Source: Hordeum vulgare subsp. vulgare | Lineage: Eukaryota > Streptophyta > Magnoliopsida > Poales > Poaceae | Reading direction: 5' to 3' | DNA: 64,000 nucleotides | NCBI RefSeq assembly: GCF_904849725.1 | Contig: NC_058519.1 | Span: 106,814,881-106,878,880 of the forward strand | In this document: positions 20,698 through 32,596 of the stretch, piece after piece | How the letters are laid out: the number at the start of each line of letters is the position of its first letter | How positions within the stretch are numbered: position 1 is the first letter of the stretch | The notes under the pieces: generated by a model | What the model was told of the DNA's origin: nothing | Database searches by the model: none | Seen by the model: the letters and a program-made list of their open reading frames with translations, nothing else | Position numbers and translations under genes: made by a program

Positions 20698-21661
20698 TTT
20701 ACTGTATGTTTGCCTTTTTTCCCTTTCCCTTTCTTTCTTTCTTTATAAGTATTTACGGGATGTTGGGTGAGATGTATACATGCAAATACAATATAACATG
20801 TGTATAAATTAAACAAGAGTGTGAAATTTGAACCACCGTATGTTTATTTTTCATTACATATTAAAAAAGTGCAAAGTTGTGTGCAAGTTTTCTTAAGTTT
20901 TTCTTATTTTCTTCTTCCTTAAAAGGTAATAATAACAATGCAACTAGTTCATTCTACCTCTTTATTTTTCTAATTTTTGTTTCATTTTCTTGGATAATAT
21001 CATTACCACTAATTCATTCCTTCTCACGGAACTTTTTTTCTGAAATCCTGCTATTATATTCATATGCTTGCATATTATAACAAAAAATAATTTATGTGTA
21101 AATTTTGTGCAAATTTTGTCATTATTTGCTTAATATTTTTTTATCTTCTTTCTTCTAGGGTTATACCAATACCACTAAATAATTCAATATCGTCATTTCT
21201 GTGTGTAGTTTCTTTCTTCTTTTTGGGTAATATATCAATACACTAATTCATTCCTTCTTAGGAAAATTCCTCGTTCTCAAATTCCAATATTATATGCCTA
21301 TTCTTCCATATTATAAAAAGTTCCAATTACTGTGTAAATTATGTGCAAATTTTGTCATTATTTTATTTATATATTTTTTATTATTTTATTTCTTCTTAAA
21401 GGGTAATACCAATGCCACCAATTTATTATTTCTTAAAAAACTTCATTATTTTGAAAAAAAATTAGTTTAGTTTTATTTTCTTTCTTCCTAAAGTGTAATA
21501 GCAATACCACTCATTCATTCTTTGAACTTCATTATTTTGGTGTTATTTTAGTTATGTTTCATATTTATCTTCTTATTAAAGGGTAATACAAATGCCACTA
21601 GTTCATTCTTCCTTGGCCATGCTGGTTTATCGAGGTTTGGTTTAGTTTTGTGATGCAAGTT
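20698..21661 (+). other. AT-rich host sequence without genes
   Basis: About 70-75 percent A+T by eye, with long T runs. No plausible reading frame. Most of it is the motif array described for 20921-21612. Confidence 0.7.
20921..21612 (+). repeat. Seven degenerate copies of a ~34-base motif in AT-rich DNA
   Basis: The motif 'gggtaataccaatgccacta' followed by 'attcattccttctt' recurs near 20921, 20993, 21158, 21223, 21398, 21492 and 21579. T-rich stretches with 'tgtgcaaattttgtcatta' lie between several copies. Spacing is irregular (about 65 to 175 bases), so this is an old, eroded tandem array. Confidence 0.55.
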
Positions 21662-21666
21662 GCATG

Positions 21667-22546
21667 TGTTGGATTTCGTGCTCCGTAAAACCCTAAAGAT
21701 TCGAACTTTGGGGCGTGTACGAAGATATCTCGTCGGCTCGTCTCACCTAACTTGCTACTCGCTAGGGATGGCAGAGAACTCACTCGATGGTGAGGAAGAC
21801 ACAAAACACGGCAGTTTACCTAGGTTCGGGCCGCTGAGAAGCGTAAGACCCTACTCCTGCTTTGCTAGATTGCCTCTCGTAGAGGTTGGTGGATGAACTA
21901 GTACAATGTTCGAAGGCCTCCAGAGGCTAGGTGGCCTTTGAGTGGTGCCAGTGGGCGAATGAATGAATCAGATCCCCCTCTACGAAGTAACCTACCCTTT
22001 ATATATAGTGGCGGCAGAGGTCCTCTTCCCTTATCGTTTCGGCAGGAAGGGATCCCACAACGGCCAATTTTGAAGGGGAACAGGGGAACATGCTCCTCTG
22101 CCCAAAGGTGGTATTGCCTGCAAAGTGGCTGCCAAACGCTGCAGGGACGAGTCCAGGGATGACGTCTGTCCTTCTGGCGGGCGGCGATGGCCTTGTTGCA
22201 TCAGAAACGAAACCTTTGGAAGATGCTTTGGGAAAATCGGTACGTCCTTGCTCCCTTTGCACTAAAGGGGAAACTTCTTTGTCCTATTGTCTGTTGCTCG
22301 CATGTCCTTCTCCGTGTCATCCTAGACTCCTGAGGCCGAGTCTCGCCTCGGAATATCCGTCGCTCCGTAAGGGTCTTGATGAGGTCCCCTACGGGTCTTG
22401 ACGTTGTTCCTCCTCATGAGTCTTGGCCCCTCGCGAGGACCTTGCCTTGGATGGTACCGCGCCCGATCGTGCTTGCTCGATGAGGTGGGCCAGCCCTAGG
22501 CCACAAGCAGGCAGGTCTGGGTACCCACATTCCCAGAACACCGATA
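21667..22546 (-). repeat. 3' LTR of the old Tat element
   Basis: 880 bases from TGTTGGATTTCGTGC to CACCGATA (plus-strand ends). On the minus strand CTATATATAAAGGG (about 21994-22007) is a TATA box, agreeing with minus orientation. The terminal CA has become TA. Confidence 0.88.
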
Positions 22547-22834
22547 GTAGCCCCCGGGCCCACGGCGCGCTCGGGTTGGCTTCTCGGCGAAGCCTCGGGG
22601 GCGTCCTAAAGCGTCATGGGCCCTAAATGCTTGTGGGCCAGGCCGGTGCACGTCATGCGGCTGATGTCGGGTCTCCCTTGTCCTTTGTCTTCCCCTGGGT
22701 TATCGGGAACCTGACTCGTTGTGTTGGTCCATTATTGCCTTCCCTTCTCCCGCACTCGCTCTTCCTCCTCTGTCTCCAACTCCAACCGGCGTCTCCCAGA
22801 TCCAACGTCGCGTCGTTCCCTCGTCGGCTCAGCG

Positions 22835-24118
22835 ATGGCGCCCGCCGGTAAGCAGAAGCCAGAGACGCAAGGTCCTGCCCTGGCCTCTCCGCTCCTGGAA
22901 TGTGCCCTCTCCAAGGATGTGTATCTTACCCCCGTGTTCCCATGGACTGCGGCCGAGTCCAACGAGCACGGGCGGACCCTGATCTAGCCCGGCGCCACAG
23001 CAAAGCGGCCCGCGTCGAAGGTGATATACCCCTTCTTCCTCCATAGCATCTTCGCCGGGCTGGTGCTGCCTTTCTCCTCGTTCTTCACCGCCATCCTGAA
23101 ACACTATGGGATCCATGCCCTTCACCTCCCGCCCAACTCCATCTTGCCCCTGTATGTCTTTGCTTTCTACTATGAGGCCTTCGTTGGCGTGCGGCCTTCA
23201 GTAGCCCTTTTTCATCATTTCTTCAGCCTGCACCTGCACGACGGCGCCCATTTGTCGGCATGCGTCTCTTTCGTAGCGGCCTAGAGCGGCAATTTGCTCC
23301 TGAAGGCCGGGAAGAAGGTGGAAAACTTCGGGCACCGCTGGGTTCTCATGAGCCTCCAGGACGTCAATCCTCGACTGGAGGAGTCGAAGGGGCTGCCGGA
23401 GAAAACTTCTGCATGGAGCTCAGCGAAGCTCTCCGACCCTCAGGCCATGCCTATCCTGGAGCGCTTCTTCCGCGACATCAGCACTAGGAGGCTGACTGGT
23501 GGAATGATAGTGAAGGAATTCTTGGCGCAGCGCCTGGCACCCCTTCAGACCCATTCCAGGCTCATGTGGGACTACCGGGTTGGTGACGACGAGCTTAGGC
23601 TCCGGTCCCAGGATGTTCCCAATGAGGAGCTGAACAAGGTCGTGGCGATCTTGCTAGACGGTGACCCTGGCGTTGAGCTCAGGCTTCAAAAGGTGCTCTG
23701 CACCCTCTACCGGGGCGAGATCGACGAGCCTCTCGCCACCCCAGAGAGCAGCTTCGCCAGGCTCGCGACGGAGCTTGTTGTGGCGTTGGAGGACGACGTC
23801 ATCCAGGAGGACAAGATCTTGGACAGCGAGTGTCGCGACCTCTTCTCTGAGGCCGTGACACGCGTCTTCGGTCACCTTCATCTTCGCGGGCCGGGATTCG
23901 ACTTTGGCTCCGTGATCCTCTCGGTCCCCACTGAGGCCTGCCACAGTGCTGCGGAGGCGGTGAAGGGCCCTATGGATGTGTTGGTGAAGAGGTTCGCCCG
24001 CGTCGCAGTTCCCTCGTCTCCAGATCCCGCTGAAGCTGGCGATGGGGAAGAAGGTGCCACTGACGCCGACGACAAGCCCCTTGAAGATGGAGCGACTGAC
24101 GGCGGTTGTTCTTTTTGA
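22835..24118 (+). pseudogene. Antisense gene of the old Tat element (Transposase_28 type)
   Basis: Opposite in strand to gag. One reading frame runs 428 codons from ATG 22835 (MAPAGKQKPE) to TGA 24118, broken only by TAG at 22985-22987 and 23282-23284. Both fit a CAG to TAG change. The region PFFLHSIFAGLVLPFSSFF, YGIHALHLPPNSILPLYVFA, FYYEAFVGVRPSVALFHHFF matches the pattern of PF04195, 'putative gypsy type transposon'. Its role is unknown. The C-terminus is acidic (GDGEEGATDADD). Such antisense genes between pol and the 3' LTR are reported for Tat-lineage elements. Here it seems to be one exon, unlike the counterpart in element 4. Confidence 0.78.
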
Positions 24119-24278
24119 TTTCTTCCCCCTCTCTTTTCCCTGCAATGCACATCGCTTCTTGTGGAGGCGTCAAACTCATTTGCATTTTCAAGAACTTGCT
24201 AAGGCTTGTAATAACTGGTTGACTGCTTGGATGTTTTCTTCACCTCGTTTATTTCATGTTTACTATGATACTCTGCGG

Positions 24279-24480
24279 CGGCAGGGCCTAGCTCGCGCAT
24301 ACCTGAGCCGCCATTGAACCGACCGGATTCCAGGACGACCCAAGAGGTGAGGGGCTATGAGTCCAGTTAGGCTCCTGAGTCACGATGCTCAGGAGTCCCC
24401 CTTGACGTGTGAGCAGCCCTCATGAGGGGAACGCGGCGAGAATTTTGAAACTTCAGAACACCTTCAGCACTTTGCGTCGG
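24279..24480 (+). repeat. Unit 1 of the ~190-200-base tandem array (old Tat element)
   Basis: Starts cggcagggcc and ends ...ctttgcgtcgg, where element 2 inserted. It includes the hairpin ctcctgag-N8-ctcaggag. The array continues at 34040. Confidence 0.8.
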
Positions 24481-25923
24481 TGATACGTCTCCGTCGTATC
24501 TACTTTTCCAAACTCTTTTGCCCTTGTTTTGGACTCTAATTTGCATGATTTGAATAGAACTAACCTGGACTAACGATGTTTTCAGCAGAATTGCCATGGT
24601 GTTGTTTTTGCGCAGAAATAAAAGTTCTCGGAATGACCTAGAAATTTACACGGATTTTTTGTGGAATATATAAAAAATACTGGCACAAGAATTAACGGAG
24701 GAAGTGGAGTGTGGATCCCACAAGCCCACGAGGCGCCCCCCCCCCTGGCTGCGACTGGCAGGCTTGTGGGGCCTACGAAGCTCCACCGCCTCCAATCTCA
24801 GCTCTATTTAGTCCCTTCCGTCTCGAAAAAAATCAAGGAGAAGAGTTCATTGCGTTTTACGATACGGAGGAGCCGCCACCTCCTGTTCTTCCTCTGGAGG
24901 GCAGATCTGGAGTCCGTTTTGGGCTTCGGAGAGGGGAGATCCTCGCCATCATCATCACCAACCTTCCTTCATCGCCAATTCCATGATGCTCTTCACCGTT
25001 CGTGAGTAATCTCATCGTAGGCTTGCTGGACGGTGATGGGTTGGATGAGATCTATCATGTAATCGATTTAGTTTTGACGGGGATTGATCCCTAGTATCCA
25101 CTATGTTCTGAGATTGATGTTGCTACTACTTTCCCATGCTTAATGCTTGTCACTAGGGCCCGAGTGCCATGATTTCAGATCTGAACCTATTATGTTGTCG
25201 CCAATATATGTGTGTTCTTGATCCTATCTTGCAAGTTGTAGTCACCTACTATGTGTTATGACCCGGCAACCCTGGAGTGACAATAGCCGGAACCACTCCC
25301 GGAGATGACCATAGTATGAGGAGTTCATGTATTCACCAAGTGTTAATGCGTTGGTCCAGTTCTTTATTAAAAGGAGAACCTTAATATCCCGTAGTTTCCA
25401 TTAGGACCCCGCTGCCACGGGAGGCATGGACAATAGATGTCATGCAAGTTCTTTTCCCTAAGCACGTATGACTACATACGGAATACATGCCTACATTACA
25501 TTGACGAACTGGAGCTAGTAACATATCTCTCCGTGTTATAACTGTTGCATAATGAATAACATCTGGCATAATCATCCATCACCGATCTAATGCCTACGAG
25601 TCTTTTACTACTGGTCCTTGCTATGTTACTTTGCCGCTACTGCTGTCACTTCTGCTACTATTACTCTGTTGCTACTGATGTTACTCTGTTGCTACTGCTG
25701 TCACTTTGCTGCTACTGGTTACCGTTTCTACTGCTCCTATCATACTACTTTGCTATTGATACTTTGTTGCAGATACTAAATCTTTCACGTGTGGTTGAAT
25801 TGACAACTCAACTGCTAATACTTGACAATATTCTTTGGCTTCCCCTTGTGTCGAATCAATAAATTTGGGTTGAATACTCTACCCTCGAAAACTGTTGCGA
25901 GCCCCTATACTTGTGGGTTATCA
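24481..25923 (+). repeat. 5' LTR of element 2
   Basis: TGATACGTCTCCGTCG to TTGTGGGTTATCA, 1,443 bases. TATA-like 'cagctctatttagtccc' at about 24798. It ends where the family LTR normally ends, about 130 bases before the equivalent end in element 1. Confidence 0.9.
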
Positions 25924-25934
25924 AGACCTTTTTA

Positions 25935-25952
25935 TGGCGCCGTTGCCGGGGA
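25935..25952 (+). promoter_or_regulatory. Primer-binding site of element 2 (tRNA-Asp)
   Basis: TGGCGCCGTTGCCGGGGA, identical to element 1's. Confidence 0.9.
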
Positions 25953-25992
25953 AGCCAAGTCAAGAATATTCTCCCATCAACGTGCCTTTTTA

Positions 25993-26010
25993 TGGCACCG
26001 TTGCCGGGGA
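25993..26010 (+). promoter_or_regulatory. Second primer-binding-site copy in element 2
   Basis: TGGCACCGTTGCCGGGGA (17/18), 58 bases after the first and preceded by the same 'cctttttat'. The leader start is therefore duplicated. Confidence 0.8.
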
Positions 26011-26060
26011 GGCATAGCTATATTCTCTGAATCACTTGGGATTTACGTCTGCTGGTCACT

Positions 26061-28774
26061 ATGATGAATCCGAAAGATCCAAGAACTGAAGTCTTGCCCT
26101 CAACTACGAGGAGAGGTAAGGAACTGTCATCTAGCTCTGCACTTGATTCACCTTCAGTTATGAGTAAGTTTGCGGCACCATCTCCTGCTAGAAATCTTGA
26201 TATGTCTCATGTGCTTGATGATGCTACTTCTGATGTCCATGATGCTTGTGATGATGCTATGCTTGATACTACTTTGCCACTAGGTGCATTCCTTGATGCA
26301 CAAATTGCTAGATGTGATGATACTTCTGAAACTGCTAATACTATTGAAGTAGAACCTGCTATTTTGCCTGTTAGAACTAGCTCACCTAGATATGAATTGC
26401 CTGATATACCTGAGTGTTATGTTATGGAGGGAGAGATAGCTGAGGACTTTCTTGCTTGTAAGGATAGCTATGATGTTGAGAAATTACAGCGCAAGTGGAA
26501 ACAAAAATCTTTGAACGCTAGGATGAAATACGACCCAAAGTTTGCTACTTCGCCTATCTTTGTGACTGATAAGGATTATGAATTCTCTGTCGACCCTGAG
26601 TTAATCACTCTGGTCGAGTCTGGTCCTTTTCACGGTTATGAGTCTAAAACAGTTGTAGCCCATCTTACCAAACTGCACGATATAGCCACCCTATTCACTA
26701 GTGAGGAAAAGATCCGCCACTACTATATCCTTAAGTTGTTTCCTTTCTCGCTAAAGGATGATGCTAAGACCTGGTTCACTTCTCTTGATCATGGTTGTGT
26801 CCGTAGCCCCTAGGATATGATCTACTACTTATCTGAGAAATATTTCCCTGCCCATAAGAAGCAAGTTGCCTTGCAGGAAATATATAACTTTGCGCAAGTT
26901 GAAGAAGAGAGTCTCCCACAAGCTTGGGGGAGGCTCGTCCAGCTAATAAATGCTTTGCCTGATCACCCTCTTGAGAAGAATGAAATACTTGATATCTTCT
27001 ATAATGGACTTACCGATGCTTCTAGAGACCGCCTAGATAGGTGTGCTGGTTGTGTTTTTAGGGAACGGACCGTAGAACAAGCTGAGATTCTATTGAACAA
27101 TATCTTGTGCAATGAGACTGCTTGGACTATTCCCGAACCACCTCCGAAGCCAACTCCAAAGAAAAGAGGTATCCTATTCCTCAGTCCTGAAGATATGCAA
27201 GAACTAAGAAATCTATGAAAGAGAAAGGCATTAAATCTGAGGATGTCAAAAATCTACTACCTATCAAAGAGATCCATGGTCTCGATAACCCAAGACACCT
27301 AGTAGAGGTAAATTCTCTTCGTAGGTTCGATGAGAGTGATATTCCTTTTGATAAACCTGCTAGGTTATGCCTGGATGAATTTGATAACTTTGTTGCCAAA
27401 CAACACAGTTTCAATGATTATGTTTGCAGACAATTGGAACAGAATGCTCGTATGCTTAGTCATTTAAGTGCGTGTGTGGACTGAAATGTCAATGATCTTA
27501 AGCTCTTGAGTAAACATGCCTCTATGGTTACTACTCAGGTAGAACAAGTACTTAAGGCTCAGAATGACTTGCTCAATGAGTTGAATGACAATTCTGTTAG
27601 AGTCATCACTAGAGGCGGTAGAATGACCCAGGAACCTTTGTATCCTGAGGGTCATCCTAAGAGAATTGAACAAGATTCTCAAGGAGTTAGCACTGATGCA
27701 CCAAGTCATCCTAGGAAGAAGAAGAAAGATGATAGGCACTTGCACGCTAGCAACCCTGATGCTGTTACACCTGAGAATCCAAACGATGTCTCTATCTGTG
27801 ATGCCGAAACACAATCTGGTGATGAACATGAGCCTAATGATAATATCAATAGTGATGTTCATGTTGATGCTCAACCTAGCAATGATAAGGATGTGGAGAT
27901 TGAACCAGTTGATCTTGATAACCCACAGCCTAATGACAGAAGATACGATAAGAACTACTTCACTGCTAGGAAGCATGGTAAAGAAAGGGAACAATGGGTT
28001 CAGAAACCCATGCCCTTTCCTCCCAAACAATCCAAGAAAAAGGATGATGAGGATTTTGAGCGATTTGTTGAAATGATTAGACCTGTCTTTCTGCAAATGC
28101 GTTTGACAGATATGCTCAAAATGTCTCCGTATGCTAAGTATATGAAGGATATTGTCACTAATAAGAGGAGGATACCTGAGGTTGAGATTTCCACGATGCT
28201 TGCTAATTATACCTTCAAGGGTGGAACTCCTAAGAAACTAGGTGATCCCGGAGTGCCCACTATACCTTGCTCCATTAAAGGAAACTATGTTAGAACTGCT
28301 TTATGCGACCTTGGAGCCGGTGTTAGTGTCATGCCTCTCTCTCTTTATCATAGACTTGAACTGGATAAGTTGACACCCACTGAAATCTCTCTGCAAATGG
28401 CTGACAAATCAACTGCTTGCCCTATCGGCATTTGCGAGGATATGCCTGTTGTGGTTGCTAATGTTACTATCTTGACGGAGTTTGTTATCCTGGATATTCC
28501 CAAGGATGATGCCATGGCGGTCATCCTTGGAAGACCCTTTTTAAATACTGTAGGGGCTATTATAGATTGCAACAAAGGCAATGCCACTTTCCATCTCAAT
28601 GGTAATGAGCATATGGTGCACTTTCCGAGGAAACAATATCGAGTACATTGCATCAATGCTATCAAAAAAACTTCATCTATTCTTATTGGGAGCTTTGAAT
28701 GCCCTATACCTACTGCCAAGATGAAGTATGATTTGCTTGTTGGGGATATTCACATCCCCATTGAGATAACCTAG
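26061..28774 (+). pseudogene. Element 2 gag-protease, decayed
   Basis: Begins at ATG 26061 (MMNPKDPRTE). The gag domain runs from about 26550, including HYYILKLFPFSLKDDAKTWF. TAG at 26812-26814 replaces the CAG of element 1. The frame resumes at 26817 and loses one base near 27207 (QEL instead of QEA). It continues from 27215 to TGA at 27482-27484 (AGA in element 1). The last frame (27506-28774, 422 residues) holds the linker, the conserved FERFVEMIRPVFLQMRL block and the protease with DLGAGVSVMP (about 28309-28338) and AVILGRPFLN. Part of the N-terminal acidic repeat of element 1 is absent. Confidence 0.9.
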
Positions 28775-29573
28775 TGACTATTCGAAAATTCTCTGTCTTC
28801 TTTTGTCATTCGAAAAGGTTTGTCAAGGAGACTTGATCAACCTCATTGACGAATTTCTTTAGATGACCATTAGATGGATGAATCGAGGAGTCACAAACCT
28901 CTGTTCCAAGATTTCACCTTCGGTTGCTTAGAAGAAAAATGATAGATTTAGTTTAGTTTCTCTGTTTTCTGCTTTTAGCGTCCCGTAGAAAAGTACCCCG
29001 AAAATAAAAATTCTCCGAATGTCTTGAAAATCAAGTATGATTTTTTCTGGAATTTTTGAAAAATTCTGAGAAGAAGAGCTAGTCACGGGGCTGCACCAGT
29101 GGGCCACAAGCACTGGAGGCGCGGGCACCCCCCTGGCCGCGCCTACCAGGCTTGTGAGGCCCACGTGTACCCCCTCCACTCATTCTAGCTCCCAGCTGCT
29201 TCTCCTACCTCCAGAAAAATTTGTTTCGCAGCTCAAACCCGTGTTCTTGCTCTTCTTGCTGAGATTTTCGATCTCCTTGTGCAAAGCACCATTCACCAAA
29301 CTATTTTGGGGAAATTGCTCCTTGGTAAGTGACTCCTCAATTGGTCCAATTAGTTTTTGCTCTAGTGCTTTATACATCGCTTATTTTTGCTCCCTTGGTG
29401 ACCCTGTTCTTGAGCTTTGCATGCTAATTTTAGCTGGTCCCAAGAAGTTTTGATGCGTAATATGGCCACTAGGCACTTGTGGGAGTAGTTGCTACGAGTT
29501 TCATTGGGCCTTGTTCACTTTTCCTTAGAATCAATAAAATTTCATAAAATTTCAGAGGTACAAAAGTGAAAAG
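28775..29573 (+). other. Spacer where pol would be in element 2
   Basis: Non-coding and about the same length (799 bases) as the spacer in element 1, with the same 'tccttggtaagtgactcctc' block near 29319. No RT, RNase H or integrase remnant. Confidence 0.75.
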
Positions 29574-30646
29574 ATGAGGAGGTTCTTAAGAGGCTCTTCA
29601 AGTCGTGACCCCAAGGATGATGGGAATGAAAAGAAGAAACCCAAGTATCCGGTCCCCCGAGTTGCAGAAGTTCGAGCGTGCGAGTGGCCAAGCGATGTGT
29701 TCTTACGCGCCGCCGGACTTTATGAGGACTTTTACTACTTGGTGGAGAACGCAGGCCTTACCGCCTTCCTTGAACATATGTGTCCACAATACCTCCTCCT
29801 CACTAATGTTTTTGTGCGAAGCTTTAACTTCTATCCAAAGAAGATCCTCCTATGGTTGAGTTCAAATTATATGATATCCCCCAGCGCATGTCAATCCAGG
29901 ATTTTTGCAATGTTTACAAATTGCCTTTTGTTGGGGATATTCATGAACCTCGTCCACGGGACTTGGAGGCTTTCATAGATACTATTGCTGTAGGAGAGGA
30001 GAGAGGAGTGTCTTGTGCTAGAGCTGCTAGCATACATTTTCCCGTGCTTCGGTACTTCTCATTATTCGTGGGAAAATGTTTGATTGGTCGTGGGAAAGCT
30101 GGGGCCCGTAGCTCCCCAGATCTTGCGGTTTTGAGCGAAGCCCTTTATAGTGATAAAACTTATAGCTTGGGCGCTATAGTAGCTCAACGGTTGAACACGA
30201 ACCGTTCTAAAGGCGTTGTTTATGGAGGTATCTATGCTACCCGTCTTGCTAGACAATTTGAGATACCTATTAGACTGCACGAGGAAGAAGAGATTCTTCT
30301 TCCTGAGAGATATCTAGATTATGATAGCATGGTTCGCCATGACTTTCTTGATAAAGATACAAATAAGAGGATGATTTATAACCTGGTATTTAGTCAGGAT
30401 ACTCGTGAGACTATTACCTTGCCTGCTCCTTCTTTGCTCAATCTTCATCTAGGTAGGTACATTATTATGCCCTCGGACATCTACGCATATTGGGGCATAG
30501 CCCAACCACAGGTGCCCGTGCCCGAGCCACCACTCGAGTACCAGACGCTAGTTTATCAGTGGGATCCAGAGGAGCTCACATAGCAGTGGCACCCTCGGTA
30601 CACTCCGGAGTACCCCGGAGCTGGTTATTTCCCTCCTTGGGAGTAG
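29574..30646 (+). pseudogene. Athila ORF1-like gene of element 2
   Basis: Starts ATG 29574 (MRRFLRGSSS). A one-base loss near 29845 ('aagatcctcc' against 'aagaatcctcc' in element 1) moves the frame. The rest is read from about 29852 (MVEFKLYDIP) to TAG at 30581-30583, where element 1 has CAG. It then continues in frame to the natural stop at 30644-30646. The same domain blocks as in element 1 are present (SIHFPVLRYFSLFVGKCLIG, GAIVAQRLNTNRSKG, TLPAPSLLNLH). Function unknown. Conservation in two diverged copies shows it is a standard gene of this family. Confidence 0.8.
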
Positions 30647-32582
30647 ACCAACTTAGGCCAAAAGCCTAAGCTTGGGGCGTACGTGTGCCTCACCGACTTT
30701 ATATTCTTGTTTACACTTTCACTTTGTTAGTCGGTGTTTACACTTTGCCATTGTATCATCCATGCTAGTTTATTAATTTCTCTCGTTTTCTTTTCGTGTG
30801 TTTGTCTAGTTTGAGGAAACCCAAAAAGAATTTGCGTTCTTCTTTTGCTTGTTGGGAGCTTTCCCGTGTAAATAGTTTTCTTTTTCTTTGGGTCAAGGTA
30901 GAAGACCATGGTTACAATGTTTAATGGCTCTCGCTTGCCTATCTGTTTATCTGTCAAAGAGCCATATTACTTTGTCTTCTCCTTTGTGTTTGCTTGCAGA
31001 TTCCAGCTTAGTCCAATGCACGAGCACTCTTATTATTGTTCACATCATTCGGTCCTGCAAGTAAAAGGCAATAATGACGATATATGATGAAGTGACTGAG
31101 CCTGGAAAAGCTGGTATGAACTCAATCTATTTTGTTTTTGTAAATATGACTAGCTCATCGTTCCTGATTCAGCTTTGTTGTGAGGGAAACATGTTTGCAA
31201 TGACAACTTAGAGATCATAGTTTCTGATGCCAAGCTTAATTAGTTGGGAGCTTATAATGGTTTGTCTTGGATGCCAACATGAATCTTGAGATGACTATGA
31301 TGTAGTATGATAGGATGGTATCCTCCTTTGAATGATTCAAGTGGCTTGACTTGGCGCATGTTCACGCATGTAGTTGAAACAAAATCAACATAGCCTCTAT
31401 GATATTCATTTTCATGGTGATTTATGTCCTACTCATGCTTGCACTCAATGTTGGTTAATCTCAATGCATTTTGATGACTGTTGTCGCTCTCTAGTTGGTC
31501 GCTTCCCAGTCTTTTGCTAGCCTCCACTTGTACTAAGTGGGAATACTGCTTGTGCATCCACTTCCATAAACCCAAAGTTGTTCCATATGAGTCCACCATA
31601 CCTACCTATATGAGGTATCTACCTTCCGTTCCAAGTAAATTTGCATGTGCCACTCTCTAAATCTTCAAGAAATAATCTGTTTTGCATGCCCGAACAGCTC
31701 ATGTGGTGACACGGGGCAATCAGTATCTTCCATGCTAGGCGTGTTATCCTCGATATGTGTTTATTCACTATCATTCACGAGAAAGGGGCTGGTAATTGGA
31801 ATGCCCAGTTCCATGCTCAAATCGAAAAGATAATTGCAAACAAAACTCCCCCTGGATTGATGTTTGTATGGACGGCACCCGAGTATTCGGCTAGTCGTGG
31901 AGCGTGATTGATCGGTGGTGGGGGAGTCAAAACTTTACTTTTCTGTTTGGGAACCGCATATAGCATGTGTAGCGTGGAAGATGGTGAAAACTCTTGGTCA
32001 TTGCATTGACAATGAAGGCATGACACCCAAAATTATAATCTATGTTTTCAAAGCTTGAGCTCCGGCACCTCTGCAAATCAATGCTTCCCTCTGCGAAGGG
32101 CCTGTCTATTTATGTTCCTATTGAGTCATCCTCTTCTTATAAAAGCACCAATTAGAGAGCACCTCTGTCATTTTTATGCTTTGCTTTTGACTGATATTGA
32201 GTATGACTGTGACTGGATCTTCTTTGACATGAATTACAATGTTTTGTCAGCCCTTGGTCTTTGAAGGTGCTCTACATTTATGTTTTGTGGTCTCAGAAAG
32301 AGCTAGCGAGATACCATCTGTTCGTACTGCTTCATGATTGTTTTGATTGAAGTGCTGACGTTTGAAACTTATTATTATTGCTCGCTAGTTGATTATGCCA
32401 TTTATATGAGTTTACCGTGAGACCTAGATGTCATTTTCTTATGTGGTTAGCTTGTGATCTTACTGAAATTATGGTTATGAGTTAGACATAGTTGCAACAA
32501 CAAGATCAAACAGAGTTCGTAAAAAATTTTCTTTTGTCTCTTTCAGTTTGCAACTGAATTGCTTGAGGACAAGCAAGGTTTT
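30647..32582 (+). other. 3' untranslated region of element 2
   Basis: Non-coding. It includes a mutated internal polypurine copy, aagcttggggcgta (30668-30681), after the ORF2 stop. Confidence 0.75.
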
Positions 32583-32596
32583 AAGCTTGGGGGAGT
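32583..32596 (+). promoter_or_regulatory. Polypurine tract of element 2
   Basis: aagcttgggggagt directly before the 3' LTR. Confidence 0.85.

Noticed and set aside
20921..21612. CRISPR-like array
   Set aside because: Repeats are degenerate and the spacing is irregular (65-175 bases) in a plant genome; this is an eroded tandem repeat.
22090..22851. Plus-strand frames in the old Tat LTR and the start of its internal region as a host gene
   Set aside because: Most lie within the LTR repeated at 61927-62797; nothing is conserved between the two copies at the protein level.
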